Shown here one piece after another: positions 39,512 through 48,540 of a stretch of DNA of 64,000 nt. Made by a program: the position numbers and the translations under genes. Below the pieces are notes generated by a model. It made no database searches and had not been told where the DNA came from. It was given only the letters and a program-made list of their open reading frames with translations. Where the stretch lies: positions 6,386,001-6,450,000 of the forward strand of contig NZ_CP094526.1 in assembly GCF_029910095.1 (NCBI RefSeq). Reading direction: 5' to 3'. The stretch comes from Bradyrhizobium sp. ISRA464. Its GTDB lineage: Bacteria > Pseudomonadota > Alphaproteobacteria > Rhizobiales > Xanthobacteraceae. Numbering within the stretch: the first letter of the stretch is position 1; each line of letters starts with the position of its first letter.

Positions 39512-40553
39512 GTATTTTCAAGAACTTAATAACGATCAGCGCCGCGAGATGGTGAACAGCCTGCAACGGTTTCAGGCCCTGCGAGACGCTAAGGGAATCC
39601 ATGCCGCGCATCGCGGTTCCCTGACCTGGATGAAGTCCAAAGGCCACGAATACCTCGTCCGCAGCTATTACGACAAAGCCTGCCGCCGAAAGCAAAGTTC
39701 CCTCGGGGCGCGGTCTCCCGGAACCGAAAAGATGAAGGCCGACTTTGAGGCCAAGCGTGCTGCGGCGGAAGACCGATTGAAGAATTTGCGCGATACGATG
39801 GAGCGCCAAGCCGCGGTCAATCGCGCGCTCGGCCTTGGTCGCGTACCGCTGATCGGAGCCCGGATTATGCGCGCCCTCGATGGCTTCGGGGTGCTGGGTT
39901 CGGGCATTCGGATTCTCGGAACGAACGCGATGTACGGTTATGAGGCCCCCTCCGGCGTCAGGATCGATTCAGGCCTGGCCACGACGGAACATATCGACCT
40001 TCTGTTCGACGCGCGTGGCGGACTTACGTTCGTGGGAGATGACGACGTCTCCGAATCTTCACTGCTGAGAATACTTCAGCGCGTCGACACCAGCTTCGAA
40101 CGCGCCAAGCAGCCATGTCGAGCTGTGAACCGGGATGGCTATCTCGTCGATCTGATCAAGCCCATGCAGAGCCGTCCTTGGAAGGAGGTTCCGGGCAAGA
40201 TCGGCTCGGACCCCGAAGTTCCTTCTGCCATTCAAATCGAAGGACTCGATTGGCTACAGAATTCTCCGGGTTTCGAGGCGGTCGCAATCGACGAAAAGGG
40301 CGAGCCGGTTCGCATCGCCGCTCCAGATCCGCGGGCCTGGGCCGCCCATAAGCTTTGGTTGTCCGGTCGCGCGAACAGGGAGCCACTGAAGCGCCAACGA
40401 GATGCAGCACAGGCGGAAGCCGTGGGCGCTCTGGTCGCGAACTATCTGACCCACCTGCCCTTCGACACAGAGCAGCTAAGGATGCTACCGAAAGAATTGG
40501 TAGACAGCGCGGCGCGACTTTTCGTTCAGAAAGATACCGCAGTGCGGACCTAG
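39510..40553 (+). CDS. GSU2403-family nucleotidyltransferase-like protein
   Basis: 347-residue protein of the GSU2403-type nucleotidyltransferase-fold family, function unknown. The N-terminal 110 residues are helical and charged (RSYYDKACRRKQ; EAKRAAAEDRLKNLRDTMER). The nucleotidyltransferase-like core follows: RALDGFGVLGSGIRILGTNA, MYGYEAPSG, TTEHIDLLFDARGGLTF with acidic residues, then IQIEGLDWLQNSPGF and PDPRAWAAHKLWLSGR. GTG start inside a palindrome (see operator). Family members resemble AbiEii-like toxins and occur in accessory regions, so a role in toxin-antitoxin or phage defence is plausible; that is inference. Confidence 0.75.
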   Translation: MYFQELNNDQRREMVNSLQRFQALRDAKGIHAAHRGSLTWMKSKGHEYLVRSYYDKACRRKQSSLGARSPGTEKMKADFEAKRAAAEDRLKNLRDTMERQAAVNRALGLGRVPLIGARIMRALDGFGVLGSGIRILGTNAMYGYEAPSGVRIDSGLATTEHIDLLFDARGGLTFVGDDDVSESSLLRILQRVDTSFERAKQPCRAVNRDGYLVDLIKPMQSRPWKEVPGKIGSDPEVPSAIQIEGLDWLQNSPGFEAVAIDEKGEPVRIAAPDPRAWAAHKLWLSGRANREPLKRQRDAAQAEAVGALVANYLTHLPFDTEQLRMLPKELVDSAARLFVQKDTAVRT

Positions 40554-40912
40554 CGGTCAGGCTCGACAATAGCCGGCGCGTAGCGGCGGTACCATGATTA
40601 TGATCCAGCGCTCCTGCTCATCCCCGTAAAGGTCCGCCATGGGGATATACGGGAGATGAGTGGAGTAATGCTCGACACGGTGGAATACTTATGCGCAGTC
40701 GCGACTGCCGAATTGGCTTCGACGAGACAGGTCTCATTACCGAACTGAAATCTGCCATCGATCTGTTCGTCCATTAATCGAAAGGCTGCCGTTGCGCGAA
40801 GCCAGAGGCGATCGAACAGACCGTGGAGAGATTTTTTCGAAAGCGTAGCCGCGCGCATGCGCTTCTAGCGCAGCCAAGCCGAGGAACGTCATGTCAATGG
40901 ATCTAATGTTGT
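40554..40912. other. intergenic stretch, unassigned
   Basis: About 360 bp between the nucleotidyltransferase and the dead vapC. On the minus strand, frames in two phases give FGNETCLVEANSAVATAHKY and HYSTHLPYIPMADLYGDEQE, which read like pieces of one frameshifted protein. I cannot name the family. Confidence 0.35.
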
Positions 40913-41358
40913 TCATGATGCGCCCTCGCGCATCGGATTGACGATCTGTAGCCCGACGAAATCCTTTTCGTGATCGGTAACCACGACGCAGTCATTCGCA
41001 CCAGCGACGGCGGCGGTGACATGCCCACTGCGCGACGGGCGGCGGCCTCACCCTCCGCCATGAGGCGGGCCCAGACCAGGCTGGCCCAGTCGTCGAACGG
41101 CAGGATGCGCCCCGCAAACAAGACCTGAGGCCCCTCCGATCCCGAGCACCAGGTGTCGAGCGCATCGCGCTTCTTGCCGCGCGGCTTTTCGAGAGCCGCG
41201 CGACGAATTTCCGTGACGGTTGGTGACGCGATGACGGTTGGTGACGCGATGAACAGATCTTCATCTCGCTGCGCCACCATCCAGGCCAGCAGCGACCCCG
41301 ACGGCTATGGGTTGACGACGTTGCTGATGATGTTGGTGTCGAGAAGGTAGCGCTTCAC
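40913..41358 (-). pseudogene. vapC: VapC-type PIN-domain toxin, inactivated
   Basis: Ribonuclease toxin of a type II system. GTG at 41358 begins VKRYLLDTNIISNVV (first PIN aspartate), then an in-frame TAG follows NVVNP. The rest reads LLAWMVAQRDEDLFIAS, TEIRRAALEKPRGKKRDALD and RILPFDDWASLVWARLMAEG, then shifts frame into TAAVAGANDCVVVTDHEKDF, GLQIVNPMREGAS, ending at 40913. An 18-bp tandem duplication inserts six residues. Stop, duplication and frameshift together leave no active toxin. Confidence 0.8.
41220..41255. repeat. 18-bp tandem duplication inside vapC
   Basis: GACGGTTGGTGACGCGAT occurs twice in direct succession. It duplicates six codons (IASPTV) of the vapC pseudogene without changing the frame; slipped-strand replication is the simplest cause. 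Confidence 0.85.
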
Positions 41359-41657
41359 GGGCCGACCTTGCGCCCCTCTTCACGATGGCGGGAAAGATCA
41401 GGTCAGCACCCACCAGAGGCGAACGACGCAGTGCGGTGAGGATAGCACCATGTTTGGAGGGCTCGCCCGCGATGACCGTCTTCACGGCGACGCGAACCTG
41501 CTCTGCTTCCGGTCCTTCCTCGGCCAGGCCGCGGGCCAGCGTCCGGATCAGATCGCGACCGGACTCGTGGGCCATAACTTCGAAGCGCGTGAAGCCGCGC
41601 TGCGTACAGGCGCGCACGGTAGTTCTTCGTCGCTCTCTTCCGTGCGGCGTTGCCCAT
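41359..41657 (-). pseudogene. vapB: VapB-type antitoxin, frameshifted
   Basis: Starts MGNAARKRATKNYRARL at 41657. After a frame change near 41605 it continues QRGFTRFEVMAHESGRDLIR, TLARGLAEEG, VRVAVKTVIAGE and LTALRRSPLVGADL, then shifts again just before the vapC GTG. The pieces match the antitoxins usually paired with this VapC type. Decayed together with vapC. Confidence 0.65.
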
Positions 41658-42898
41658 GGCCCGCCCTCCATACTACATCTGGTGGCAATGGTCCCGAACC
41701 GCGCCTGATCGAATTGACTCATCTGCTCGCCCGTCGTGCCGGCCGAGACTGTTCGAGGAGCAGAGAAGGCACGCCATTTGATACGCTCCTGAGTGCGGCT
41801 GAGACTCGCGATGGGCAGACCGGTCCGGCCGGACACCGCTGTGTAGCGCTCGATGCCCCTGAAGAAGGCACCCGAATCCTCAGATTCCGGGCGCATGCGG
41901 TCCATGACGGCATTGAATAATTGGTGCTCTTCAGTACGGCCAGCGGCTGGTCCAACACGAGAGGCGTCGGCGTTGGCAGCTTCATTGGCCCAAAGATCGG
42001 AAATGGGCGATTGCCCGCGCTCGTCAATGTCCCGCATAAATCATCTCCGATGAAAACGGGACGGCGCCGCCTGCCCGCAACGATTTCGTTCTTCCGAAAC
42101 GGACGATCGTCACGCGCCGGGGCGACGCCGATACTTGGGTTACCTGACGGAACGCTAATGGTTGAAACGATCGGCCGTCGACTGGTGTCAGCGCCATCGT
42201 TCGTCTGTGATCGATGGCAGAGTTCCAGCGCCAATACTGATCAGCAGAAGTTCAGTGGTATCGCCGCAAAGGCTCAGAGCGCGTGGCTCTGCTTAGCAGT
42301 GCGGTGACTACCAAGCGCATCCAGAGCAGCGTGAATTTGGGACGGCCGACGTGGACTTTGCGGTTCCGCCGCGCGTGAATATGAAGTTCGTAAACTCGAC
42401 GGATAGTGGAAGGACGATGTCCGCGGCCTGGGCGACTGATCGCTTGCCTGTAAGATCTGAGAGGCCTCACGACGAGCACGCGTCGCGCGAGCAATCGGCT
42501 TGCCGTCGGACTCATGCAGGCCGATATAGCTGCGGCATAACGTGGCTATCCACCCGCACTCCGCGCCCGCCTGGTCCGCTTCGCTTTTCGCACTAGCGTA
42601 TTTGCCTTTGCAGGAACAGGACCGATCAAAGGCAAACTCTGTACGAAACGGACCAACACGCGCGCTCGGCGAGCGTGAACTATTCGGGTCATAGTGCTAC
42701 GCTTCATATCGGAATGCCCGACGCCATGACCGATTTCGACGTCTCAAGCCAACAACCGCATTACCGCGCGTCACGGCGGGCCGCTTTAGTCTCGTAGACT
42801 TGCTGGTGTCCTTCAAATCGTCGGGGGGCGCTAACTACTTACCGCGGAATGAAGCGCCCTTCGGATTCCGGACGCTCGCGCACCTGTTTAGTCCAACC
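41658..42898. other. long stretch without a credible gene
   Basis: About 1.24 kb. A long minus-strand frame (up to 42037) runs in from the vapB frame and encodes low-complexity sequence without a known domain; another at 41719-42234 is similar. No IS end, repeat or promoter motif recognised. The promoter of the ABC transporter operon should lie near the right end. Confidence 0.4.
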
Positions 42899-43700
42899 AT
42901 GGCACTCACACCACTGATCGCCTACGCCCATGTCGTGAAGAGCTTTGGTAACGGTCATGACGCCGGACGCGTCATGGCCGTCGACGATGTCTCGCTCGAT
43001 ATTGCAGCGGGGGAATTCGTGGCGATCGTGGGCGCCTCGGGCTCCGGCAAATCCACGCTGTTGCGGCTTGCCAATCGTCTGCTCGACGCCGACAGCGGTC
43101 GTGTTGTGGTAGAAGGCGCGGACGTGCGCGACGTCGATCCGGTGCGTTTGCGCCGGCGCATGGGCTACGTGTTCCAGAGTGGCGGGCTATTTCCGCATCT
43201 GCGCGTCGCCGACAACATCGCGATCACGCCGAGACTGCTCGGATGGGCCGCCGCCGAGATCGCCGCGCGGGTCGATGAGCTCCTCGATCTGGTACGTCTC
43301 GATCACTCCCTCCATCGCGATCGCCTTCCGCATGAACTGTCGGGCGGGCAGCAGCAGCGTGTAGGTGTGGCGCGGGCGCTCGCCGCCCGTCCTCGTATCA
43401 TGCTGATGGACGAACCCTTCGGCGCGCTCGATCCGCTGACCCGCGACACTCTCGGCGAGGACTACCGCGCTCTGCATCGCAGGCTCGCCTTGACCACGGT
43501 CATGGTCACCCACGATATGACGGCGGCCTTGCTGCTTGCCGATCGCATCGCGGTGATGCGGGCCGGGACAGGTTGTAGCGCAAGGCCGGCCAACTGAGCT
43601 CTCAAACAACAACGATCCCTATGTGGCGGAGCTGTTGCGCACGCCCAGGCGTCAGGCGGAGCGGCTGAACGCCCTGCTCCCGGGGGCAAGCACTGGATGA
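42899..43700 (+). CDS. osmoprotectant ABC transporter ATP-binding protein (frameshift near 3' end)
   Basis: ATPase of a glycine-betaine/choline/carnitine-type importer (ProV/OpuCA family). Walker A GASGSGKST, signature LSGGQQQRVGVARALAARPR, Walker B IMLMDEP, and switch His in MVTHDM are intact. One extra base at about 43568 shifts the frame after IAVMRAG and would end the protein at 43597. The conserved tail (QVVAQGRPTELSNNNDPYVA, RTPRRQAERLNALL) lies in the next phase and ends at 43700, overlapping the permease ATG by ATGA. Core ATPase is unaffected, so the gene may be partly functional or the base a sequencing error. Start 42899 preferred over 42800. Confidence 0.8.
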
Positions 43701-45256
43701 GTTTCCTGTCCGACCCGCGTTGGCGCGACGCGGCAGCGCACCTGCCGGACTATCTTGGCAGCCATGTTCAGGTCAGCTTGGCAGCACTGGCGCTCGGGCT
43801 TGTGATCAGCCTGCCACTCGCGATCCTCGCGCGCAACCACACCGTGAGTCGCGGCATCCTGCTAGGCCTCGCAAGCATCGTCCAGACAGTGCCGGGACTG
43901 GCACTGCTCGCGCTGTTCTACCCGCTCCTGCTCGCCATTGCGTCGTTGACGCTTCGCTGGTTCGGCTTCGACTTTTCCGGGTTCGGATTTTTGCCAGCCA
44001 TGCTGGCGCTGGCGCTCTATTCCATGCTGCCGGTGCTGCGCAACACCATCACCGGGCTGAACGGCGTCGATCCCACACTGCTTGAGGCAGCGCGAGGAGT
44101 AGGCATGACCCCGGGGCAATCGCTGTTCACGGTGGAGTTGCCGTTGGCGCTGCCGGTGATCATGGCCGGCATCCGCACCTCGGCGGTATGGGTGATCGGG
44201 ACCGCGACATTGTCGACGCCGATCGGGCAGACCAGCCTCGGCAATTACATCTTCGCCGGATTGCAGACGCAGAACTGGGTGTTCGTGCTGTTCGGCTGTG
44301 TCGCTTCAGCGGTGCTCGCGCTCGCGGTCGATCAGCTTCTGGCGCTGATTGAGCGAGGCTTGCGCGAACGCAGGCGCCTGCGCACGACGTTTGGCAGCGT
44401 CGGGATTGCCGCACTTATCGCGGCCACCCTGACCCCTTCGATAGCGCGGGCGCCGTCGACCTACATCGTCGGCGCCAAGACGTTTGCCGAGCAATATGTG
44501 CTGTCCGCGTTGATCGAGCAGCGGTTGCAGGCGGCGGGATTGCAGGCCTCGACGCGCGAGGGCCTCGGCTCCAACGTGATCTTCCAAGCGCTCGCAGCCA
44601 ACAACATCGACGTCTACGTGGATTATTCCGGCACGCTGTGGGTCAACCAGTTTCACCGCACCGATATGCCGCCGCGCGAAACGTTGCTCGCCGAGTTGAC
44701 GACGATCCTGGCAAAGCAGAATATCACCCTGCTCGGCGCGCTCGGTTTCGAGAACGCCTATGCGCTGGTGATGCCGCGGCAGCGCGCCGATGCGCTGGGA
44801 ATGCATTCGATCGCCGACCTGGCTGCGCACGCACCGGCGCTGTCGATTGCGGGCGACTACGAGTTCTTCTCACGCCCTGAATGGGCCTCCCTGCACAAGG
44901 CTTATGGCCTGTTATTCCGCACGCAACGACAGATGCAGCCGGATTTCATGTATGCGGCAGTGGCCAGTGGCGACGTCGACGTCATCGCGGGCTATACCAG
45001 CGATGGGCGGATCAAGAAATACGACCTGGTGGCGCTGGCCGATCCCAAGCACGCGATCCCACCTTATGATGCGGTCCTGCTGCTGGCACCGCGGCGCGCG
45101 CATGACGCGGCGTTGCAGGCCGAACTGAAGCCGCTGCTTGGCCGGATCGACATCGCGACGATGCGCGAAGCCAATTTGCGCGCCGGCGGAAGCGACGCGA
45201 ATTCTTCGCCCGCCGCGGTGGCACGTTGGCTGTGGCAGAGGATCAGTGGGCAGTAG
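43697..45256 (+). CDS. osmoprotectant ABC transporter permease fused to substrate-binding domain
   Basis: 519-residue fusion. Residues about 20-215 are a ProW-like permease with five or six helices and the EAA loop (LEAARGVGMTPGQSLFTVEL). Residues about 245-515 are an OsmF/OpuCC-type binding domain (YIVGAKTFAEQYVLSALIEQ; NNIDVYVDYSGTLW; VDVIAGYTSDGRIKKYDLVA). Permease-binding fusions are known in OpuA-like systems. ATGA overlap couples it to the ATPase gene. Substrate probably glycine betaine, choline or carnitine, all abundant in plant tissue. Intact. Confidence 0.92.
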   Translation: MSFLSDPRWRDAAAHLPDYLGSHVQVSLAALALGLVISLPLAILARNHTVSRGILLGLASIVQTVPGLALLALFYPLLLAIASLTLRWFGFDFSGFGFLPAMLALALYSMLPVLRNTITGLNGVDPTLLEAARGVGMTPGQSLFTVELPLALPVIMAGIRTSAVWVIGTATLSTPIGQTSLGNYIFAGLQTQNWVFVLFGCVASAVLALAVDQLLALIERGLRERRRLRTTFGSVGIAALIAATLTPSIARAPSTYIVGAKTFAEQYVLSALIEQRLQAAGLQASTREGLGSNVIFQALAANNIDVYVDYSGTLWVNQFHRTDMPPRETLLAELTTILAKQNITLLGALGFENAYALVMPRQRADALGMHSIADLAAHAPALSIAGDYEFFSRPEWASLHKAYGLLFRTQRQMQPDFMYAAVASGDVDVIAGYTSDGRIKKYDLVALADPKHAIPPYDAVLLLAPRRAHDAALQAELKPLLGRIDIATMREANLRAGGSDANSSPAAVARWLWQRISGQ

Positions 45257-45909
45257 GCGGGGGCCGGCGCGCAAAATAATCAGGGCACAGCACGGTGGAC
45301 GCAGTGCGGTCGGCCTCTGCCCTCCGCCCCTCCCCCCGCTTACGCACTCACGCCCGAAGTCTTGCCGCTAAAACAGCACGTGGCCGGTCACGACGAGCAG
45401 AATGGTGCCGGCGATCGGGCCGCCTCTGCGACCAGGCGATCACGAGGCTTCGGACAGTGGCAGCGGCGCGCCTCATCACGGCGTTTTGCGACGTGTGGAG
45501 GACGAGAGCCACGATCTTGCCAGCGGCGATCTTGTGGAGATCGGCGACTTCGTCATTCTTGACGACGCCGTCTCCTCAGTTCGTCGGATCCATCGGCGAC
45601 GCGCCAAGGGACGGTGTCCAGCTCCCGTCGATTTACAGTGCGTCCCGGGCCTGATGTACGAAGACGTATTTCGCGCGCGAGTCCGCGTCCCTTACGTTGC
45701 AGGGTGCGCTCGCGGGGCGTGCCGATGACGTTGGTCTCGCGCAGCATCGCCTCTTTATCAGAGGCGCCGACCATGGAGCGACAATCGCTCCTCGCGATGC
45801 GCATCAGCGGAAAGGTTACCGAGGGACGATCCCAGAGACGTGCATAATTGTGCCGATTCCGGGCATTGATCTCAGATCCGTGCGTATGGGCCATCGCTTA
45901 TTCCATGCT
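45257..45909. other. intergenic stretch, nothing certain
   Basis: About 650 bp. Minus-strand reading ends in a hydrophobic stretch GGPIAGTILLVVTGHVLF and stop (complement of about 45369-45425), resembling the last helix of a membrane protein whose upstream part is not in frame. No complete gene seen. Confidence 0.4.
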
Positions 45910-45927
45910 TATACGGGCTTGCGTATA
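45910..45927. promoter_or_regulatory. HipB operator 1
   Basis: TATAC-N8-GTATA palindrome, first of three spaced exactly 27 bp apart (start to start) upstream of hipB. The form matches the E. coli HipB operator TATCC-N8-GGATA with changed outer bases. Confidence 0.8.
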
Positions 45928-45936
45928 AATCTGAAA

Positions 45937-45954
45937 TATACGCGATCACGTGTA
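45937..45954. promoter_or_regulatory. HipB operator 2
   Basis: TATAC-N8-GTGTA, one mismatch from the perfect palindrome. Middle of three operators with 27-bp phasing; its spacer shares GCGATC with neighbouring sequence. Confidence 0.75.
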
Positions 45955-45963
45955 TTTACTTAG

Positions 45964-45981
45964 TATACGAGATCGCGTATA
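45964..45981. promoter_or_regulatory. HipB operator 3
   Basis: TATAC-N8-GTATA, perfect palindrome, 20 bp upstream of the hipB ATG. It would block promoter clearance or the leader when occupied. Confidence 0.8.
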
Positions 45982-46000
45982 TCCCCCTTGGAGGCTGGAT

Positions 46001-46255
46001 ATGACGCAGCATATTGCCCGCACGGAAAGGCAACTTGGAGCCGTCCTGCGCCGGGTTCGCAAACAGGCCGGGCTGACGCAGTCCGATCTAGGTAAGCGCA
46101 TTCACCTGCGTCAGGGAACAGTTTCCCGCCTGGAGGGGGGCGCGCCCGCAATTCAATTGCGCACCCTGATGGAAGCCCTGGCAGCCCTTGATCTCGAACT
46201 GGTGATCCGCCCGCGCAGCAAGTCGAGCGCTGCCGACATTGAAAGCGTCTTCTGA
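46001..46255 (+). CDS. hipB: HipB-like antitoxin (Xre-family HTH repressor)
   Basis: 84-residue DNA-binding antitoxin. HTH of the Cro/CI type: LGAVLRRVRKQAGLTQSDLG, KRIHLRQGTVSRLEGGAPAI. C-terminal tail continues LMEALAALDLELVIRPRS as in HipB, where it reaches into HipA. The ATG at 46001 has TTGGAGG upstream; an earlier GTG lies inside operator 2. Its stop overlaps the hipA ATG (TGATG). Expected to neutralise HipA and repress the operon through three operators. Confidence 0.9.
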   Translation: MTQHIARTERQLGAVLRRVRKQAGLTQSDLGKRIHLRQGTVSRLEGGAPAIQLRTLMEALAALDLELVIRPRSKSSAADIESVF

Positions 46256-47580
46256 TGGCCCGTCGACGAGCGAACGCCCCCTTAAATGTGTTCGTCAACG
46301 GACGGTTGGTCGGCATGCTTCGGCGCGAATCAAGCGGAGCAATCGATTTCCGGTACGATCCGCAATGGCTGGCCTGGGAATCCACTTTTCCAATTTCTCT
46401 CTCGCTGCCCCTTCGAGAGGACCGCTACATCGGCGCGCCGGTCGTCAACGTGTTCGACAATCTGCTTCCCGATAGCGAACCGATGCGCAGACGCGTGGCC
46501 GAACGTGTCGGGGCGAGTGGAATCGACGCCTACAGCATGCTGTCCGCGCTCGGGCATGATTGCGTTGGCGCGCTCCAGTTTTTGCCTGAGGGGGTCGATC
46601 CAGGTCCGGCCGGGAAGGTCGACGGGAAGCCGGTTAGTGACGCCGATATTGGCAACATCATCCAGAACCTCGCTACAGCTCCGCTCGGGGTTGGCGAGGA
46701 TGAAGACTTCAGACTTTCGATTGCGGGCGCGCAGGAGAAAACCGCCTTACTTCGCCGCGATGGCAAATGGTACAAGCCGGTCGGCACTGCCGCGACCACG
46801 CACATTCTCAAGCCGCAAATTGGCAGGCTGCCAAACGGCATTGACCTCTCCAACAGCGTTGAGAACGAATATTTCTGTCTGAAACTGCTGTCCGGCCTCG
46901 GCATACCGACTGCCAACGCGGAGATCGGCGAGTTCGGGGGACGCCGGACCCTGATCATCCAGCGATTTGATCGACGCTGGACAGGCAACGGGCGCTTGCT
47001 GCGCCTTCCCCAGGAAGATTGTTGCCAGTCTCTGTCGGTGCCGCCTTCGAGGAAATACCAGTCGGAAGGTGGCCCCGGGATGAAAGAGATTCTGGAACTG
47101 CTCAAGGGTAGCGACGCGCCGGCGGAGGATCTGGCGACATTCATGCGCGCGGCCGTCGCGTTCTGGCTGATTGGAGCAACGGATGGTCACGCCAAGAACT
47201 TCAGTGTCTTCTTGAGCCCTGGGGGGCGCTTCCGCCTCACCCCCCTGTACGACGTGCTGACCGCCCAACCGAGCCTGGATGCAAAGCAGATTCAGCCCAA
47301 GGTATTCAAGCTCGCGATGTCCGTCGGCAAGAGCCGACACTATAGAATGAGCGAAATCCAGCCTCGCCACTTCATCCAGACGGCCGAAATGTCCGGTGTC
47401 GGAGCTCCCCTCGTCCGTTCAGTTTTCGAGTCTCTGGTCGAAAGTTTCGAGCCGGCTTTCGCCCGGGTTCTTGACAAGCTTCCGAAGGAATTTCCGTCGG
47501 AGCTCACGGAGTCGATCAGGATCGCCGCACTGCACCGGATCACCCTGATGAAGGAAGCCTGGTCCAATGCAGCACCTTGA
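46255..47580 (+). CDS. hipA: HipA-family Ser/Thr kinase toxin
   Basis: 441-residue kinase toxin. In E. coli, HipA phosphorylates glutamyl-tRNA synthetase and causes growth arrest. Ser155 in SIAGAQEKTALL corresponds to the autophosphorylated P-loop serine. Other motifs: HILKPQIG (ATP Lys), VENEYFCLKL, IQRFDRRW, QEDCCQSLSVPPSRKYQSEG, catalytic loop IGATDGHAKNFSVFL, and metal-binding LTPLYDVL. Full length and intact, translationally coupled to hipB. In rhizobia such systems may favour dormancy or island maintenance; this is inference. Confidence 0.93.
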   Translation: MARRRANAPLNVFVNGRLVGMLRRESSGAIDFRYDPQWLAWESTFPISLSLPLREDRYIGAPVVNVFDNLLPDSEPMRRRVAERVGASGIDAYSMLSALGHDCVGALQFLPEGVDPGPAGKVDGKPVSDADIGNIIQNLATAPLGVGEDEDFRLSIAGAQEKTALLRRDGKWYKPVGTAATTHILKPQIGRLPNGIDLSNSVENEYFCLKLLSGLGIPTANAEIGEFGGRRTLIIQRFDRRWTGNGRLLRLPQEDCCQSLSVPPSRKYQSEGGPGMKEILELLKGSDAPAEDLATFMRAAVAFWLIGATDGHAKNFSVFLSPGGRFRLTPLYDVLTAQPSLDAKQIQPKVFKLAMSVGKSRHYRMSEIQPRHFIQTAEMSGVGAPLVRSVFESLVESFEPAFARVLDKLPKEFPSELTESIRIAALHRITLMKEAWSNAAP

Positions 47581-47645
47581 TTCCGGTCAGGATCATGACA
47601 GAGGAACCAGCGGAGCACGGGATTCTTGAGGTGCGACGCATGGAC

Positions 47646-48512
47646 CTATTCAAGGCTTCGACGTCGGCACGGGCGAAGACCGACAGACAAGAAGCGATCC
47701 AGCATGGCATTGACCTGATCGGCAACCTCGATCGTGTTGAAATGTCCGGCGAGCATCGTTTTCGCGATCACCAGCTGCGGGCAGATCTCCTGCAGCCGAT
47801 CGAGGTCGCGCGCCATGTTCACCAGCGGAACGTCTGCGGAAATATAGGCCATAGGGATCCGGCAGGCTCGAGCGGCAGGGACGGGATCATAGTTCAAGGT
47901 TGCGTTCCGTATCATCGAATAGGCCACATGCTGTGGCGTTTTCTCGCAAGACGGACGTACATAGGTCTCGTAGATCGTCTTTCTCCGGGCGGGATCGTCG
48001 AAATCGCAGCCCATGTCCCATGCGTTTGCGGTCAAGACCGCAAGATAGTCGGGCCCGCCGATACCTTCCAGGAACGCGGAAAGCTCGCGAGAATCGCGCA
48101 AGCTGGGCGGTGGCATGACAATTGTGTCGATCATGACCACGCCTGAGGCCAAGTCCGGATAGCGGCCACACAGTTCGAGCGCGATCCGGCCTCCCATGCT
48201 GTGGCCGATCACAACCGGCTTGATCAGGTCCAGTTGAGCGCATTGCCAGGCGATATCGTCCGCAAATCCCGCGATGGTGTACTCCTGCTCAGGCGCATCG
48301 CTGGCGCCATGGCCGCGAATATTGACGGCCACCACGCGACGGTGCTGCGCAAAATGGGCGATCTGCGGCGTGAAGATGCCGTGGTCGCCAGTCCAGCCAT
48401 TGATAAGGAGCAGCGGAGGGATTTGACCGGTGCCAGGTCCGGCCTCAACATGCGCCAGACGTACGCCGTCGCGACGAAGCACGATGGGCTCCAACGTGTC
48501 ATAAGAAATCAC
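47646..48512 (-). CDS. alpha/beta hydrolase
   Basis: 288-residue cytoplasmic alpha/beta-hydrolase. LLINGWTGDHGIFTPQI gives the oxyanion region, VNIRGHGASDAP the conserved HG, GHSMGGRIALELC the nucleophilic Ser, and LAGHFNTIE the catalytic His. GTG start at 48512 (VISYDTLEP) with AAAGGAA upstream; the frame is open further but lacks hydrolase sequence. 28 bp after the MFS gene stop, in a run with a glycosyltransferase. Could hydrolyse an ester, lactone or glycosylated compound handled by the same operon. Confidence 0.85.
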   Translation of the reverse strand: MISYDTLEPIVLRRDGVRLAHVEAGPGTGQIPPLLLINGWTGDHGIFTPQIAHFAQHRRVVAVNIRGHGASDAPEQEYTIAGFADDIAWQCAQLDLIKPVVIGHSMGGRIALELCGRYPDLASGVVMIDTIVMPPPSLRDSRELSAFLEGIGGPDYLAVLTANAWDMGCDFDDPARRKTIYETYVRPSCEKTPQHVAYSMIRNATLNYDPVPAARACRIPMAYISADVPLVNMARDLDRLQEICPQLVIAKTMLAGHFNTIEVADQVNAMLDRFLSVGLRPCRRRSLE

Positions 48513-48540
48513 GATCGTTCCTTTCGAAATTGGTTGGTGT

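Noticed and set aside
41719-42234. 171-codon minus-strand frame as a CDS
   Set aside because: Low-complexity sequence, no family features, overlaps other equally long frames in the same region.
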